Assembly (NCBI RefSeq): GCF_943734655.1
Contig: NC_071353.1
Location: forward strand, 143,450,043-143,514,042
Reading direction: 5' to 3'
Length of the DNA stretch: 64,000 nucleotides
Source of the DNA: Sabethes cyaneus
Taxonomy: Eukaryota; Arthropoda; Insecta; Diptera; Culicidae
Shown one piece after another: positions 30,968 to 41,500 of the stretch (the first letter of the stretch is position 1; every line of letters begins with the position of its first letter). The notes below the pieces were generated by a model that was not told where the DNA came from, did no database searches, and saw only the letters and a program-made list of their open reading frames with translations. Made by a program: the position numbers and the translations under genes.

Positions 30968-31204
30968 CTAAAAGTTTCGGCGTCCGGAAGCTCGTCCGCT
31001 GGGTTGTTCGCCGCGAGTTGCCGGCCGTCGGCCGCTACGGCGACGGTTCTCACTTGTTGCCAGTTTCGGGGAAATGTACCCTACCGGCTGGCGGCGGAAC
31101 GAAGTTGCATTGAGACTCAAATCTCGCGAATATGACCAACCGTGCCCGGCTAGCAGTGCCATCACGATCAACGGGAGGACTAAGATTACGAATTGCAGCT
31201 GCAT
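30968..31204 (-). CDS. Small secreted basic peptide precursor (78 aa), uncharacterised
   Basis: Begins MQLQFVILVLPLIVMALLAG with a cut expected after GHGWS (residue 24-25), then YSRDLSLNATSFRRQPVGYI and a strongly basic remainder with RR, RRR, RR and a final GRRNF. Repeated dibasic and tribasic sites after a signal peptide suggest a processed secreted peptide precursor, possibly neuropeptide-like or antimicrobial; this is inference. The ATG at 31204 has a good context (CGCACCATGC). A longer in-frame ATG at 31282 is rejected because it precedes the transcription start expected from the TATA box. AATAAA (minus) lies near 30871-30876. No Cys, so not a member of the Cys-cluster family next door. 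Confidence 0.6.
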   Translation of the reverse strand: MQLQFVILVLPLIVMALLAGHGWSYSRDLSLNATSFRRQPVGYISPKLATSENRRRSGRRPATRGEQPSGRASGRRNF

Positions 31205-31260
31205 GGTGCGATGGGTCCTCTTCAGATACTGTCTATAAGCAGCTGGTCGTGAGCTCAGAG

Positions 31261-31268
31261 ATTTATAG
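31261..31268 (-). promoter_or_regulatory. TATA box of the 30968-31204 gene
   Basis: Minus strand CTATAAAT, about 60 bp upstream of the ATG, with an initiator-like GACAGTATC some 30-37 bp downstream at about 31225-31235. Spacing is that of a standard insect core promoter. Confidence 0.55.
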
Positions 31269-33290
31269 TTTTTCCGTTGCATTCACTCACTGGTTGGTTT
31301 TCCAAACGACCAACCAGTTGGTCGTTGATTTTTATTGAATGTTGAACAATTGGCTTATTAGTAAAAGTACCATACGATTTAATTAACTTAAACTGAAGCA
31401 GTTTTTTAATTATCGGCGCAGAGGTTCGAACCGACGTGTCTTGAAATCAATCAATTGAAATCAACGTTTTTTTAAGCAAAGTTTGTAAAATTATGGGGTA
31501 TGAAATGGAGAGAGTTACCTGGAAGGAGCGTCAAACATAGCTCCGGCTCTCTTAAGCTCCCACCTAGAGCCTCCACGCAGATCTAAGTCAAATGATGACG
31601 GTCGATGGCCTTACCTAGAAATGCTTCATGTACTTACTGGAGCAGCTAAGCTAGGAGGTGCGAACTAGAGCGCCTGTTCTCCAGGTGAGGGGCGGCTCAC
31701 TCAGCGTCTGTCTCGAAACGGGCGGCTGAATATGAAATGCTGTATCCCGCAAGCTATACCTAAGATGGCAGACCCATCAGCGGGATGTAGGTATCGCGAC
31801 CCCGGGGAGGTAGTACACCGAAAACTCAATTACCACGAATAACGAAGAAAGAAATTCAGGACGGAACAAACGGTATAGGACACGGCAAGGGATAAGGAAA
31901 CGATTAACGGATAACGATTGGAAACTTGGTACCTGGAATGTCCGAACTCACCATGAACCGGCACGGATTGGCTTGCTTGCTCGAGAGCTGCATCAACTCG
32001 GAGCGGAAATCGCTGCTATTCAGGAAGTTCGGTGGCCAAAATTCCGGAGAAACGGAGTTCCGAGCAGTAGACCCTACTGCCAGCACTTCTTTCAAGTACC
32101 ATATCTACTACAGTGGCGGTAAAAAAGCAGAATATGGAGTCGGTTTCGTAGTATTGGGAAAACAAAAGCAACGAGTTATCCGGTGGAGGCCCGTAGATGA
32201 CCGTATATGCGTGTTGAGAATTAAGGGCAAATTCTTCAACCACAGCCTAATCAACTTATACGCACCGACAAGTGATAAATCCGATGATACTAAGGATGAG
32301 TTTTATGACAGGCTTGAGAGGACCTATGGAGAGTGCCCAAAACACGACGTGAAAATCATCATCGGAGATGCAAATGCGCAGATCGGGAGGGAGGAATTCT
32401 TCCGTCCAGTCATTGGAAGACATAGCCTTCATCTGTCGACCAATGATAATGGTCTGAGGCTCATAAATTTTACCGCGGCCAGGGGAATGGCTATCTGTAG
32501 CACCTACTTCCCACGTTTGAATATTCGGAAACACATCTGGAGGCATCCAAACGGAGACTCTAGCTCGCAGATCGATCATGTCTTGATTGACGGTCGACAC
32601 TTTTCGGAAACTCGCACTGAGAGGACGCTGCGTTTCAACATCCAGCGGTTAACGGCAGACGGGGTGGCAGTGGAGTACGCCAGGAAGCTTGACCAGCGAA
32701 TCGCAGAACAGCAGGTAGAAGAAGAAGATATAAATGGGCTGTGGAGGAACATCCATGGTGCCATCGAAACAGCTGCGAGAGAGGTGGTAGGCACGACGCG
32801 TGGAATACAGTGTAACATCTGGTTTGATGCCGAATGCCAGAGAGTGACAGATGAAAAGAACCAAGTCAGGAGTCGCATGCTCACTGCGGCAACGCATCAA
32901 AACAGAGAAAGGTACAGAGAGACTAGAGCTGCGGAAAAAAGAATCCATCGCCTAAAAAAGAGGAGCGATACGTCAGCAACGACACACGGAGTTTCTATAA
33001 AACGGTGAGATGCAGGAATTTTGCCATGTCTGTTATGTGCAATGATAGTGCTGGCAACTTGCTTACCGACAAAACGGCGGTAGCAGCCAGGTGGAAGGAG
33101 CAATTTCAGACACTGTTCAATGAAGAGATAAATGCGGAGATCAGCAGGGACAGGATAGGAATTGTCAGCGATGGTCAATCTGTGGAGCCACCAACACAGG
33201 AGGAGGTTGAACCAGTGAGCTGAAAAACGGTAAGGCTGCTGAGAAGGACGGTATCCCGGCTAAACTTCTAAAAGGGGGATCGAGCGGCTG

Positions 33291-34983
33291 CACAGTGGTT
33301 GGAAACCTTAAAAACCTGGCCAAAACCTCCAAAATCGAAAGTTATCATTCATGACATATTCTGACATAATTACACGTAGAAAAAGTCATTTTATCATATC
33401 CTGTAATATCAACTATCGATAATGTAGATTTGTGGTTTGACTTACTGTCAAACGTCAGTGTATGAGAGACTCTTCGCTAGTGCGGCTTGCATACGTTTTG
33501 TGGCTCTTGGCAATAACGCATGTGGTTCGTTATTGCATTATCAACTAACAATCAACCAAAATGGATAACGTTTCGGAAGGAATGTAGTTCATTAGCGTTA
33601 TATGGAAATTCAGTTTTTTTCGTTATATATATACTTTTACAACGCTTAAAGTTTCCTTCGCAAATGCGATTTTTTTCAATTAGCGCGCGCAATGAAATTG
33701 GCATTTACTTTTTGTGCCGCGAGGTGCCGTCGAATGTTATATGTTTTTATGAGCATCAGATTGTGACGGTTCGAAGGGTGTGTAGCTTTTTTGCAACTAT
33801 TTGCAACTCCACGAGAAAATGGAGATTTAGTGTTGAAGTGCACTTGTAGGCGAAATCGGACATGTGAGCTTTTGATGCTCCAAACAACCTGTACTAGTTT
33901 TTAACTTGTTTTTTGCTTTTATCCTGCTCTTTACAAATAAATCATTGATGGTGCAGAGCAAAGCCCAGGGGTTAACCGTCTTTAGACACTACCCTTCTTT
34001 ATCGACAGACTTCGCGAGTACAGGACAATTACGAGGCTAGTTCAACGATCCTACTGACCCTAACAGCACCTGATTGTTCTTAATGTGACAGATTATTAAT
34101 AACTCTTACGATTCATTTTACAGCTTCTGCAAATTAACGAATGGAAGAGGGTAACTGGCAGCAGGTTTTCCAAAAGGAGAAATTAAGGCAGACGGGCCAC
34201 ATTATTATTTGCCGAATTAAGTGAACGCTCACAATGTTGAAAAGAAAACGGTTGAAATATGGAAATTGCATAAGCATTCAAACTTGCTTATTGATCGCTC
34301 GAAACCAGGGTTGGGCAATTCTAATGACGAAAATACTGCAAGACGTATTATTGAACATTGAAAAATTGTCCGCACAAACTGGAGCTTGGGAATCGCGCAA
34401 CATGAATATAAAGCATCAAGGAAATATACGAGTGAGAAGATAATGGAACATATTTTTCGAAGAATGATTGCTTGCAATCGCGTTGTTACGCTATGAAACT
34501 GACAGCGATAAAATCGGCGACGGTGATGAAAGTAGCAGCGATGATCACTCCGATTAATATTATTTTTTAAAGTAATGTTGCATATCCTAATAGAATATAG
34601 AATTTTGCGATTTTAATAGGGTAAATAAGGCGATTTTAAATTTGATTTGTTATTTAATTCGATTTTGTTTCTTGAAAAAGAAACCAAAAAACTTACTGAG
34701 CCAGATATAAACTAAAAAGGACTAAAAGATACAAAAGTGGTCCTCCATATTGGTCAGCCATTTTACATTATGAGTTTTATTGTTGAGCTCAACGACCTGA
34801 AAGTCACCTTTAGATGAAATTTACATCAAAAACTTTAAAATTTAACAAAAAAGGCCGCCATTTTGAGTCAGCCATTTTGAATTTCACATTTTCAATACCA
34901 TTTTTGAAATCAGCAGCCCGGAAAACATGGAATATCAACATCTTGAGGTTTTGGCCAAGAATTTTAAATTTCCGACCACTGTG
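33291..34983. mobile_element. Transib-like DNA element T1 (1693 bp) inside RTE copy R2
   Basis: Ends CACAGTGGTTGGAAACCTTA and (complement) CACAGTGGTCGGAAATTTAA are inverted repeats extending through TGGCCAAAACCTC (~45 bp). The RTE target GAGCGGCTGTACGAAG is duplicated at GGCTG (33286-33290, 34984-34988), a 5-bp, G+C-rich target duplication. Termini starting CACAGTG and 5-bp duplications define the Transib superfamily. The inside holds a reversed SINE and frames of up to 109 codons without a recognisable transposase, so it is non-autonomous. Confidence 0.8.
33945..34075 (-). mobile_element. Feilai-like SINE, partial, inside T1
   Basis: In reverse complement: GTTAGGGTCAGTAGGATCGT, AATTGTCCTGTACTCGCGAA, GTCTGTCGATAAAGAAGGGT and a final GGGCTTTGCTCTGC, the body order of the SINE at 46316-46533. 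The head is missing. Confidence 0.6.
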
Positions 34984-36335
34984 GGCTGTACGAAGCAATC
35001 CCCGGATCGTTGTCAGGATCTGGGAGGAAGAACAAATGCCGGAGGAGTAGTTGGATGGCCTCATTTGCCCAATTTTCAAAAAGGGACATCGACTGGAGTG
35101 TAAAAACTATCGAGGAATTACATTGCTCAATTCTGCCTAAAAAGTGCTTTCCCGTATCCTATTCTGCAGACTGGGACCGTTTGCGGAGTCCTACGTCGGC
35201 GAGTACCAAGTTGGTTTTCGTGAGGATCGCTCCACGCCGGATCAGATGTTTACGCTGCGTCAGTTGCTAGACAAGTTCCAGGAGAACAACTTGCAGACAC
35301 ACTATCTGTTTGTGGACTTTAACGCGGCGTACGATTCAGTCAAACGAAATGAGTTGTGGCAGATAATGCTAGAACATGGTTTTCTGACGAAACTAGTTAT
35401 GCTGATTCGTGCGACGCTGGACGTATCCAAATCATGCGTTAGAATAGCAGGAGAGACCTCAGCTGCTTTCGTGACGTTGGATGGACTGAAGCAAGGGGAT
35501 GCACTCTCTAACCTGCTATTCAACATTGCCTTGTAAGGTGCATTACGAAGGTCAAACGTGGAAAGGAATGGAACTAGAGGAATGGAATGGAGATTGGGAC
35601 TTACCATTAATACCGCCAAAACGAAGTACATGGTTGCTGGTAGGGAACGTGGGAGCCCAAGTGGTGTTAGTGCCGAGGTGGAGTTAGATGTGGAACGATA
35701 TGAAGTAGTGGAGGAATTTACATACCTTGGTACACTCGTGATATGTGACAACGATGTAAGCTGCGAAGTGAAACGACGAGTTGCAGCCGCGAATCGGGCT
35801 TTCTACGGATTACGTAGCCAGCTGAAGTCCCGTAGTTTGCAAATTCGCACAAAACTGGCGCTCAACAGTACACTAATCCTCCCGGTGGCCCTGTACGGAC
35901 ACGAATCATGGATGCTAAAGGAAGCTGATCGGCGAGTGCTTGGGGTTTTTGAGCGTAAAATTCTGCGATCTATACTTGGTGGTAAAATGGAAAATGGAGT
36001 GTGGCGCAGACGCATGAATCACGAGCTGTACCAAGTATACAAATATGCTGATATAGTGAAGGTAGTGCAATGTGGCAGGCTGCGGTGGACTGGGCACGTG
36101 GCCAGAATGCCCGACGAAAGAGTAGCCAAAACTATTTTCAGCAGAGAACCAGGAAGAGGCCGTAGACTCCGAGGCAGACCCCACTCCCGGTGGGTGTGTG
36201 CTGTCGAAGACGATGCACGTTCAGCTGGTGTTCGTGAGGATTGGAGAACGGCAGTCCAGGACCGACGGTACTGGAGGACCATAATTTGTTCGGCGCAGGA
36301 TCGGTAACGGATCGTTGCCACTTAAGTAAGTGTAG

Positions 36336-36913
36336 TCGACAGATAAAATATAATCCTAATGACAACTGAACCAACACAAATATCTTTTTAAACAATGCTT
36401 ATTATTTTCACGAGTCATAACTCTCCATAAACTAACCGGAAGTGTAATTAGAAACGCACTCGACGCGACATTGAGAGTTGTGGGTAAGAATCTCAGCTGG
36501 ACAGTCAATTATTTTACACAGTTTGCATATAATTTTTCCCAGTTCAACCAATGTTTGTTCTTCACAAAAAAAAAACACATTTACTCCCTCATTGGAAAGT
36601 ACAAAATAATTTGACCAGTATAAGTCAATACAAAAATGATAAAAGTTTTATTCCTAATTCCTAATCCTAATTTTTATTCATAGTTTTTGCAACAAGGTTC
36701 ATCAACAAAAAGATCATTTCAATAATAAAACATAAAACCACCGTCTAAATTCCAATACTCAATACAATACTCAAGGGGTATCAGTTTTATTTTTAATACC
36801 GAGACGAAGACCCGAAGAAGCCTCCATTTTCCTAAATCCGTTATTCCTACACTAGGTCATATATCCTCAAGATGGAATGAAAATGGCAGTCTACCATACC
36901 TTTCGACCTTTAG
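36336..36913. other. Spacer between RTE R2 and gene 5
   Basis: The last ~110 bp (36800-36913), in reverse complement, match the region after gene 6's stop (GGATATAT..., AACGGATTTAGG-AAAT-GAGGC). These are the 3' UTR or flank of the inverted pair. The rest is AT-rich with TTTATT signals for a minus-strand transcript at about 36648 and 36673. Confidence 0.45.
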
Positions 36914-37261
36914 CTAACCGGATTGCGGGTCAACATCATATGACGATTGTGCGGATCCTGCGGAAAAATAAATAAATTCCACTTTACTCTTAATACTCTT
37001 AATACAGCCAGCACAGCGCAGTGCACACTCACCTTTAAGAGCGTTTTGTAACGCCAGTCTACGGTTATTGATGACGATGTTCGAAATATGAGTATCGAAA
37101 AAGCGGTTGTGAATCTCTGCGTTACCATTGGTTGCCGTGTTCAGGTCGAGGTTCGAGCAGAGCTTTGCGCAACAGCAGCTCGATGGACAACAACAACAAC
37201 AAGAGTCGGTTACTTTTAGGACGCATATTAGCAACATTATAGATGTGAAGTAGTGTTTCAT
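36914..37261 (-). CDS. Secreted Cys-cluster peptide precursor, clade B, gene 5 (90 aa, 2 exons)
   Basis: Minus strand: exon 1 37261..37033, exon 2 36957..36914, with GTGAGT donor and TTTTTCCGCAG acceptor, phase 1. Signal peptide 1-20 (MLLICVLKVTDS), then CCCCCPSSCCC and one more Cys (AKLCSN), an uncharged middle TATNGNAEIHNR, FFDTHISNIVINNRRLALQN and the tail GSAQSSYDVDPQSG. It lacks the FFGS...PPQ insert of gene 4, making it the shortest clade B member. The intron is 75 bp, a multiple of three without a stop, so an unspliced message would still be read through to the same tail as a 115-residue protein. Divergently transcribed from gene 6 with 304 bp between start codons. Function unknown. 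Confidence 0.7.
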   Translation of the reverse strand: MKHYFTSIMLLICVLKVTDSCCCCCPSSCCCAKLCSNLDLNTATNGNAEIHNRFFDTHISNIVINNRRLALQNALKGECALRCAGCIKSIKSKVEFIYFSAGSAQSSYDVDPQSG

Positions 37262-37565
37262 TTCGAGATCCGCCCTTAACTGTTGAAAGTTTCGTACTGA
37301 CTAACTTGACTATTAGGTTTGCGCCTTTCTAGCTCAAGAACTGATTGTTCATCAGCCATGAATTGTATCGACAACATTGTTGATTATTAGTTTTGATGAG
37401 CAGCTGGTGAGGTTTAGGTAATAAAATTGCTCAAACACACTTTGAAACATAATCTGAGCTTACAATCTGCCATTGCTGGAGAGCAGTTCTTGAATTAGAA
37501 ATGCGCGAACCTAACAGTAAAGTTCGTCAGTACGAAACTTTCAACAGTTTAGGACGGATCTCGAA
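37262..37565. promoter_or_regulatory. Shared divergent promoter of genes 5 and 6
   Basis: The two ends of this 304-bp spacer are reverse complements over about 95 bp (gene-sense ACGAAACTTTCAACAGTT, GGACGGATCTCGAAATG on each side). Gene 5's side also carries the distal block TTTGAGCAATTTTATTACC and TAAACCTCACCAGCTGC found upstream of gene 4. Thus each gene keeps its own copy of a proximal element arranged head to head, which can allow co-regulation and could form a hairpin. Confidence 0.65.
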
Positions 37566-38002
37566 ATGAACCGCTGCTTCACATTTATAATGTTACTGAT
37601 ATGCGTCTTAAAAGTAGCCGACTCTTGTTGTTGTTGTTGTTGTTGTCCATCGAGCTGCTGTTGTTCAAACCCCTGCTCAAACCCCACACTGAATGTGGCA
37701 ACCAATGGTAACGGAGAGATTCAGAACTGTTCGCCTGATTTGCAAAGTACGGTCCCTACCGATGGAACCGCGGAGGAGGTGGAACGTCGGAGACACCACC
37801 ACCACCATCGTTATAATAACGGCGGTTATAACTTCCTTAATAACATCGTCATCAAGAACCGTAGATTGGCGTCGCAAAATGCTATGCTAGGTGAGTGTGC
37901 AAAGTGCTGGAAGTACTGTATTAAGAGTAAAGTGGAATTTATTTTCTTTCAGCACAAGGGTCTGCACAACCATCATTTGATGTTGACCCGCAATGCGGTT
38001 AG
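37566..38002 (+). CDS. Secreted Cys-cluster peptide precursor, clade B, gene 6 (124 aa, 2 exons)
   Basis: Exon 1 37566..37890, exon 2 37953..38002, with a consensus CTAG-GTGAGT donor, TTTTCTTTCAG acceptor, 62-bp intron and phase 1. Signal peptide 1-20 (MLLICVLKVADS), Cys block CCCCCCCPSSCCC plus one further Cys (NPCSN), middle NVATNGNGEIQNCSPDLQST, then EEVERRRHHHHHRYNNGGYN, where a CAC-rich codon run makes a five-His stretch (possible metal binding, or only a microsatellite expansion of CCACCACCACCATC). It ends NNIVIKNRRLASQNAML and AQGSAQPSFDVDPQCG. The GEEIQxRFF junction of the relatives is changed to GEIQNC-S, so a cleavage site there is lost. Unspliced reading would give a different 146-residue end. 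Function unknown. Confidence 0.7.
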
Positions 38003-38230
38003 GTAAAGGTCGAGAAAAGTATAGTAGACTGCCATTTTGGGGATATATTGCCGAGTGCTGCAAATTGGCATAACGGATTTAGGGAAATAGAGGCAACTTC
38101 GGGGTTTCACCTTGTTGTTAAAAGTAACCCTAAAGTTTTGTTTAATTTTATTTTTGAAACGATCTTTTTCTTGGTGAAGCTTGTCACCAACACTTTTGGT
38201 CATAAAAGCCGCTATAAACGTGTAATAGTA
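38003..38230 (+). other. 3' flank of gene 6
   Basis: The first ~110 bp are homologous to the flank of gene 5 (in inverted orientation). No polyadenylation signal stands out before the SINE head at 38231. Confidence 0.35.
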
Positions 38231-38302
38231 ACCGCCCAGTTAGCTTCAATGTACGATGCTGGTCTAACAAGCCAGTCGTCATATGTTCGAATTTCAGTTT
38301 TT
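38231..38302 (+). mobile_element. Feilai-like SINE head fragment
   Basis: CGCCCAGTTAGCTTCAATGT, ACGATGCTGGTCTAACAAGC and CAGTCGTCATATGTTCGAAT match the tRNA-like head of 46316-46533, including the B box GTTCGAAT. The body is absent. Confidence 0.6.
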
Positions 38303-38544
38303 GCCGCATCGATAAGCTTAGAGTGAAGTGAACAAACGAAAAACTGACCAGGAATCAAAAACTGGCCTTCAATGCAGACGGATTAATTAGCCATCCTATT
38401 GATCCTATGCATTATTCAGTGGCTGCTGCACATCTTAAATGTTTTTTATTGCTGTTATTGGTTTATTAGGAGCTTTTAAACGCAAGGCGTTCATTCGAAT
38501 CCTGAAAATTTTTCAATGAGTCGGAATGTTTTGATAAAGAAACT

Positions 38545-41500
38545 TACTTTGCTTTAGTGGCATCGGTCTGTTACCGATCCTGCGCCGAACGAATTATGGT
38601 CCTCCAGTACCGTCGGTCCTGGGCTGCCGTTCTCCAATCCCCACGAACACCAGCTGAACGTGCATCGTCTTCGACAGCACACACACACCGCGTGCGGGGT
38701 CTGCCTCGGAGTCTTCGGCCTCTTCCTGGTTCTCTGCTGAAAATAGTTTTGGCTACTCTTTCGTCGGGCATTCTGGCCACGTGTCCAGCCCACCACAGCC
38801 TGCCACATTGCACTACCTTCACTATATCAGCATATTTGTAAACTTGGTACAGCTCGTGATTCATGCGTCTGCGCCACACTCCATTTTCCATTTTGCCACT
38901 AAGTATAGATCGCAGAATTTTACGCTCAAAAACCCCAAGCACTCGTCGATCAGCTTCCTTTAGCGTCCATGATTCGTGTCCGTAAAGAGCCACCGGGTGG
39001 ATTAGTGTTCTGTAGAGCGCCAGTTTTGTGCGAATTTGCAAACTACGGGACTTCAGGTGGCTAGGTAATCCGTAGAAAGCCCACTTCGCGGCTGCAACTC
39101 GTCGTTTCACCTCGCGGCTTACATTGTTATCACATGTCACGAGTGTACCAAGGTACATAAATTCCGCCACTACTTCATATCGCTCCCCATCTAACTCCAC
39201 CTCGGCATCAACACCACTTGAGCTCCCACGTTCCCTGCCAGCAACCATGTACTTCGTTTTGGCGGTGTTAATGGTAAGTCCCAATCTCGGCGCTTCGCTT
39301 TAAAAAGGCCTGAAGGCCTCTTCCACTACTCTACGGTTGATTCCGATGATATCGACGTCATCTGCAAAACCAAGAAGCATGTGAGAATTCGTGATGATAG
39401 TTCCATTCCTTTCCACTTTTGCCCTTCGTAACGCACCTTCCAAGGCAATGTTGAATAGCAGGTAAGAGAGTGCATCCCCTTGCTTCAGTCCATCCAACGT
39501 CACGAAAGCAGCTGAGGTCCCTCCCGCTATTCTAACGCATAATTTGGATCCGTCCAGTGTCGCACGAATCAGCGTAAGTTGTTTCGTCAGAAAACCATGT
39601 TCTAGCATTATCTGCCACAGCTCATTTCGTTTAACTGAATCGTACGCCGCTTTAAAGTCCACAAACAGATGGTGTGTCTGCAAGTTGTTCTCTCGGAACT
39701 TGTCCAGCAACTGACGCAGCGTAAACATCTGATCTGGCGTGGAGCGATTCTCACGAAAACCAACTTGGTACTCGCCGACGAAGGACTCCGCAAACGGTTT
39801 CAGTCTGCAGAACAGGACACGGAAAACACCCCTTAGGCAGTATTGAGCAATGTAATTCCTCGGTAGTTTTTACACTCCAGTCGATGTCCGTTTTTGAAAA
39901 TTGGGCGAATGAGGCCATCCAACCACTCCTCTGGCATTTGTTCTTCCTCCCAGATCCTGACAATGATCCGGTGGATTGCTTCGTACAGCCGCTCGCTCCC
40001 CGCTTTTAGAAGTTCAGCCGGGATACCGTCCTTCTCAACAGCCTTACCGTTTTTCAGCTCATTGATTGCCTTCTTAACCTCCTCCTGTGTTGGTGGCTCC
40101 ACAGCTTGACCATCGCTTACAATTTCTATCCTGTCCCTGCTGATCTCCGCATTTACCTCTCCATTCAACAGTGTCTGAAAGTGCGCCTTCCACCTGGCTG
40201 CTACTGCCGTTTTGTCGGTAAGCAGGTTGCCAGCACTATCATTGCACATCACAGGCATGGCAAAATTCTTGCATCTCACCGTTTTATAGAAACTCCGTGT
40301 GTCGTTGCTGGCGTACCGCTCCTCTGCGCCGGCGAGCACGAGCTCCTCGTACTCGCGTTTCTTTGGACGATGGATTCTTTTTTCCGCAGCTCTAGTCTCT
40401 CTGTATCTCTCTCTGTTTTGACGCGTTGCCACAGTGAGCATGCGACTCCTGGCCTGGTTCTTTTCGTCTGTCACTCTCTGGTATTCGGCATCAAACCAAC
40501 TGTTACGCTGTCTTCCACGCGTCGTGCCTACCACCTCTCTCGCTGTTGTTTGGATGGCACCATGGATGTTCCTCCACAGCCCATTTAAATCTTCTTCTTC
40601 TACCTGCTGTTCTGCGTTGGTCAAGCTTCCTGGCGTACTCCACTGCTACGCCCTTTGCCGTTAACCGCTGGATGTTGAAACGCAGCGTCCTCTCAGTGCG
40701 AGTTTTCGCCGTGTTCGGCAGCCTTGCGCGAATCTTACTCACTACGAGATAGTGGTCAGAGTCGATGTTTGGTCCCCGAAAAGACCGTACATCGATAACA
40801 TCCGAAAAATGTCGACCGCCAATCAAGACATGATCGATCTGAGAGCTAGAGTCTCCATTTGGATGCCTCCAGGTGTGTTTTCGAATGGCCATTCCTCTAG
40901 CCGCGGCAAAATTTATGAGCCTCAGACCGTTATCATTGGTCGACAGATGAAGGCTATGTCTTCTAATGACTGGACGGAAGAATTCCTCCCTCCCGATCTG
41001 CGCATTTGCATCTCCGATGATGATTTTCACGTCGTGCTTTGGGCACTCTCCATAGGTCCTCTCAAGCCTGTCATAAAACTCGTCCTTAGCATCATCGGAT
41101 TTGTCGGTGCGTATAAATTGATTAGGCTGTAGTTGAAGAATTTACCCTTAATTTTCAACACGCATATACGTTCATCTACGGGCCTCCACCAGATAACTCG
41201 TTGCTTTTGTTTTCCCAACACTACGAAACCGACTCCATGTTCTGCTTTTTTACCGCCCCTGTAGTTGATATGGTACTTGAAAGAAGTGCTGGCAGTAGGG
41301 TCTACTGCTCGGAACTCCGTTTTTCCGGAATTTTGCCACCGAACTTCCTGAATAGCAGCGATTTCCGCTCCGAGTTGATGCAGCTCTCGAGCAAGCAAGC
41401 CAGCCCGTGCCGGTTCATGGAGAGTTCGGACATTCCAGGTACCAAGTTTCCAATCATTACCCTTAATCGTTTCCATGTCCCTCGCCGTGTCCTATACCGA

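Larger units (their letters stand above)
31494..36335 (+). mobile_element. RTE-clade retrotransposon copy R2, nearly full length but broken
   Basis: 5' UTR from 31494, endonuclease from 31910 (LGTWN-RT, ELHQLGAEIAAIQEVRW in shifted frames; FSHSL/NLYAPT; IIIGDANAQIGREEF), then the linker, interrupted by a Transib-like insertion at 33291-34983. The reverse transcriptase resumes at 34984 (YVGEYQVGFREDRSTPDQMF, FVDFNAAYDSVKRNELWQIM, LDGLKQGDALSNLLFNIAL) and the C-terminus runs to 36307 (HESWMLKEADRRVLGVFERK, WTGHVARMPDERVAKTIF, GRGRRLRGRPHSRW). A TAA replaces Glu at 35534, and about 110 bp including the FADD catalytic motif are deleted near 35575. About 100 bp are also missing at 32609. The tail is TTAAGTAAGT. 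The 360-codon frame 31926-33008 is a fusion of out-of-frame and in-frame parts and not a gene. Confidence 0.85.

Noticed and set aside
31926..33008. 360-codon plus-strand ORF
   Set aside because: It is RTE element R2: the first part is out of the endonuclease frame and a ~100-bp deletion joins distant segments. Not a host gene.
36336..38544. One large inverted duplication including the flanking RTE copies R2 and R3
   Set aside because: Homology stops ~110 bp past each gene and the sequences next to the two RTE tails differ, so the RTE symmetry is probably coincidental.
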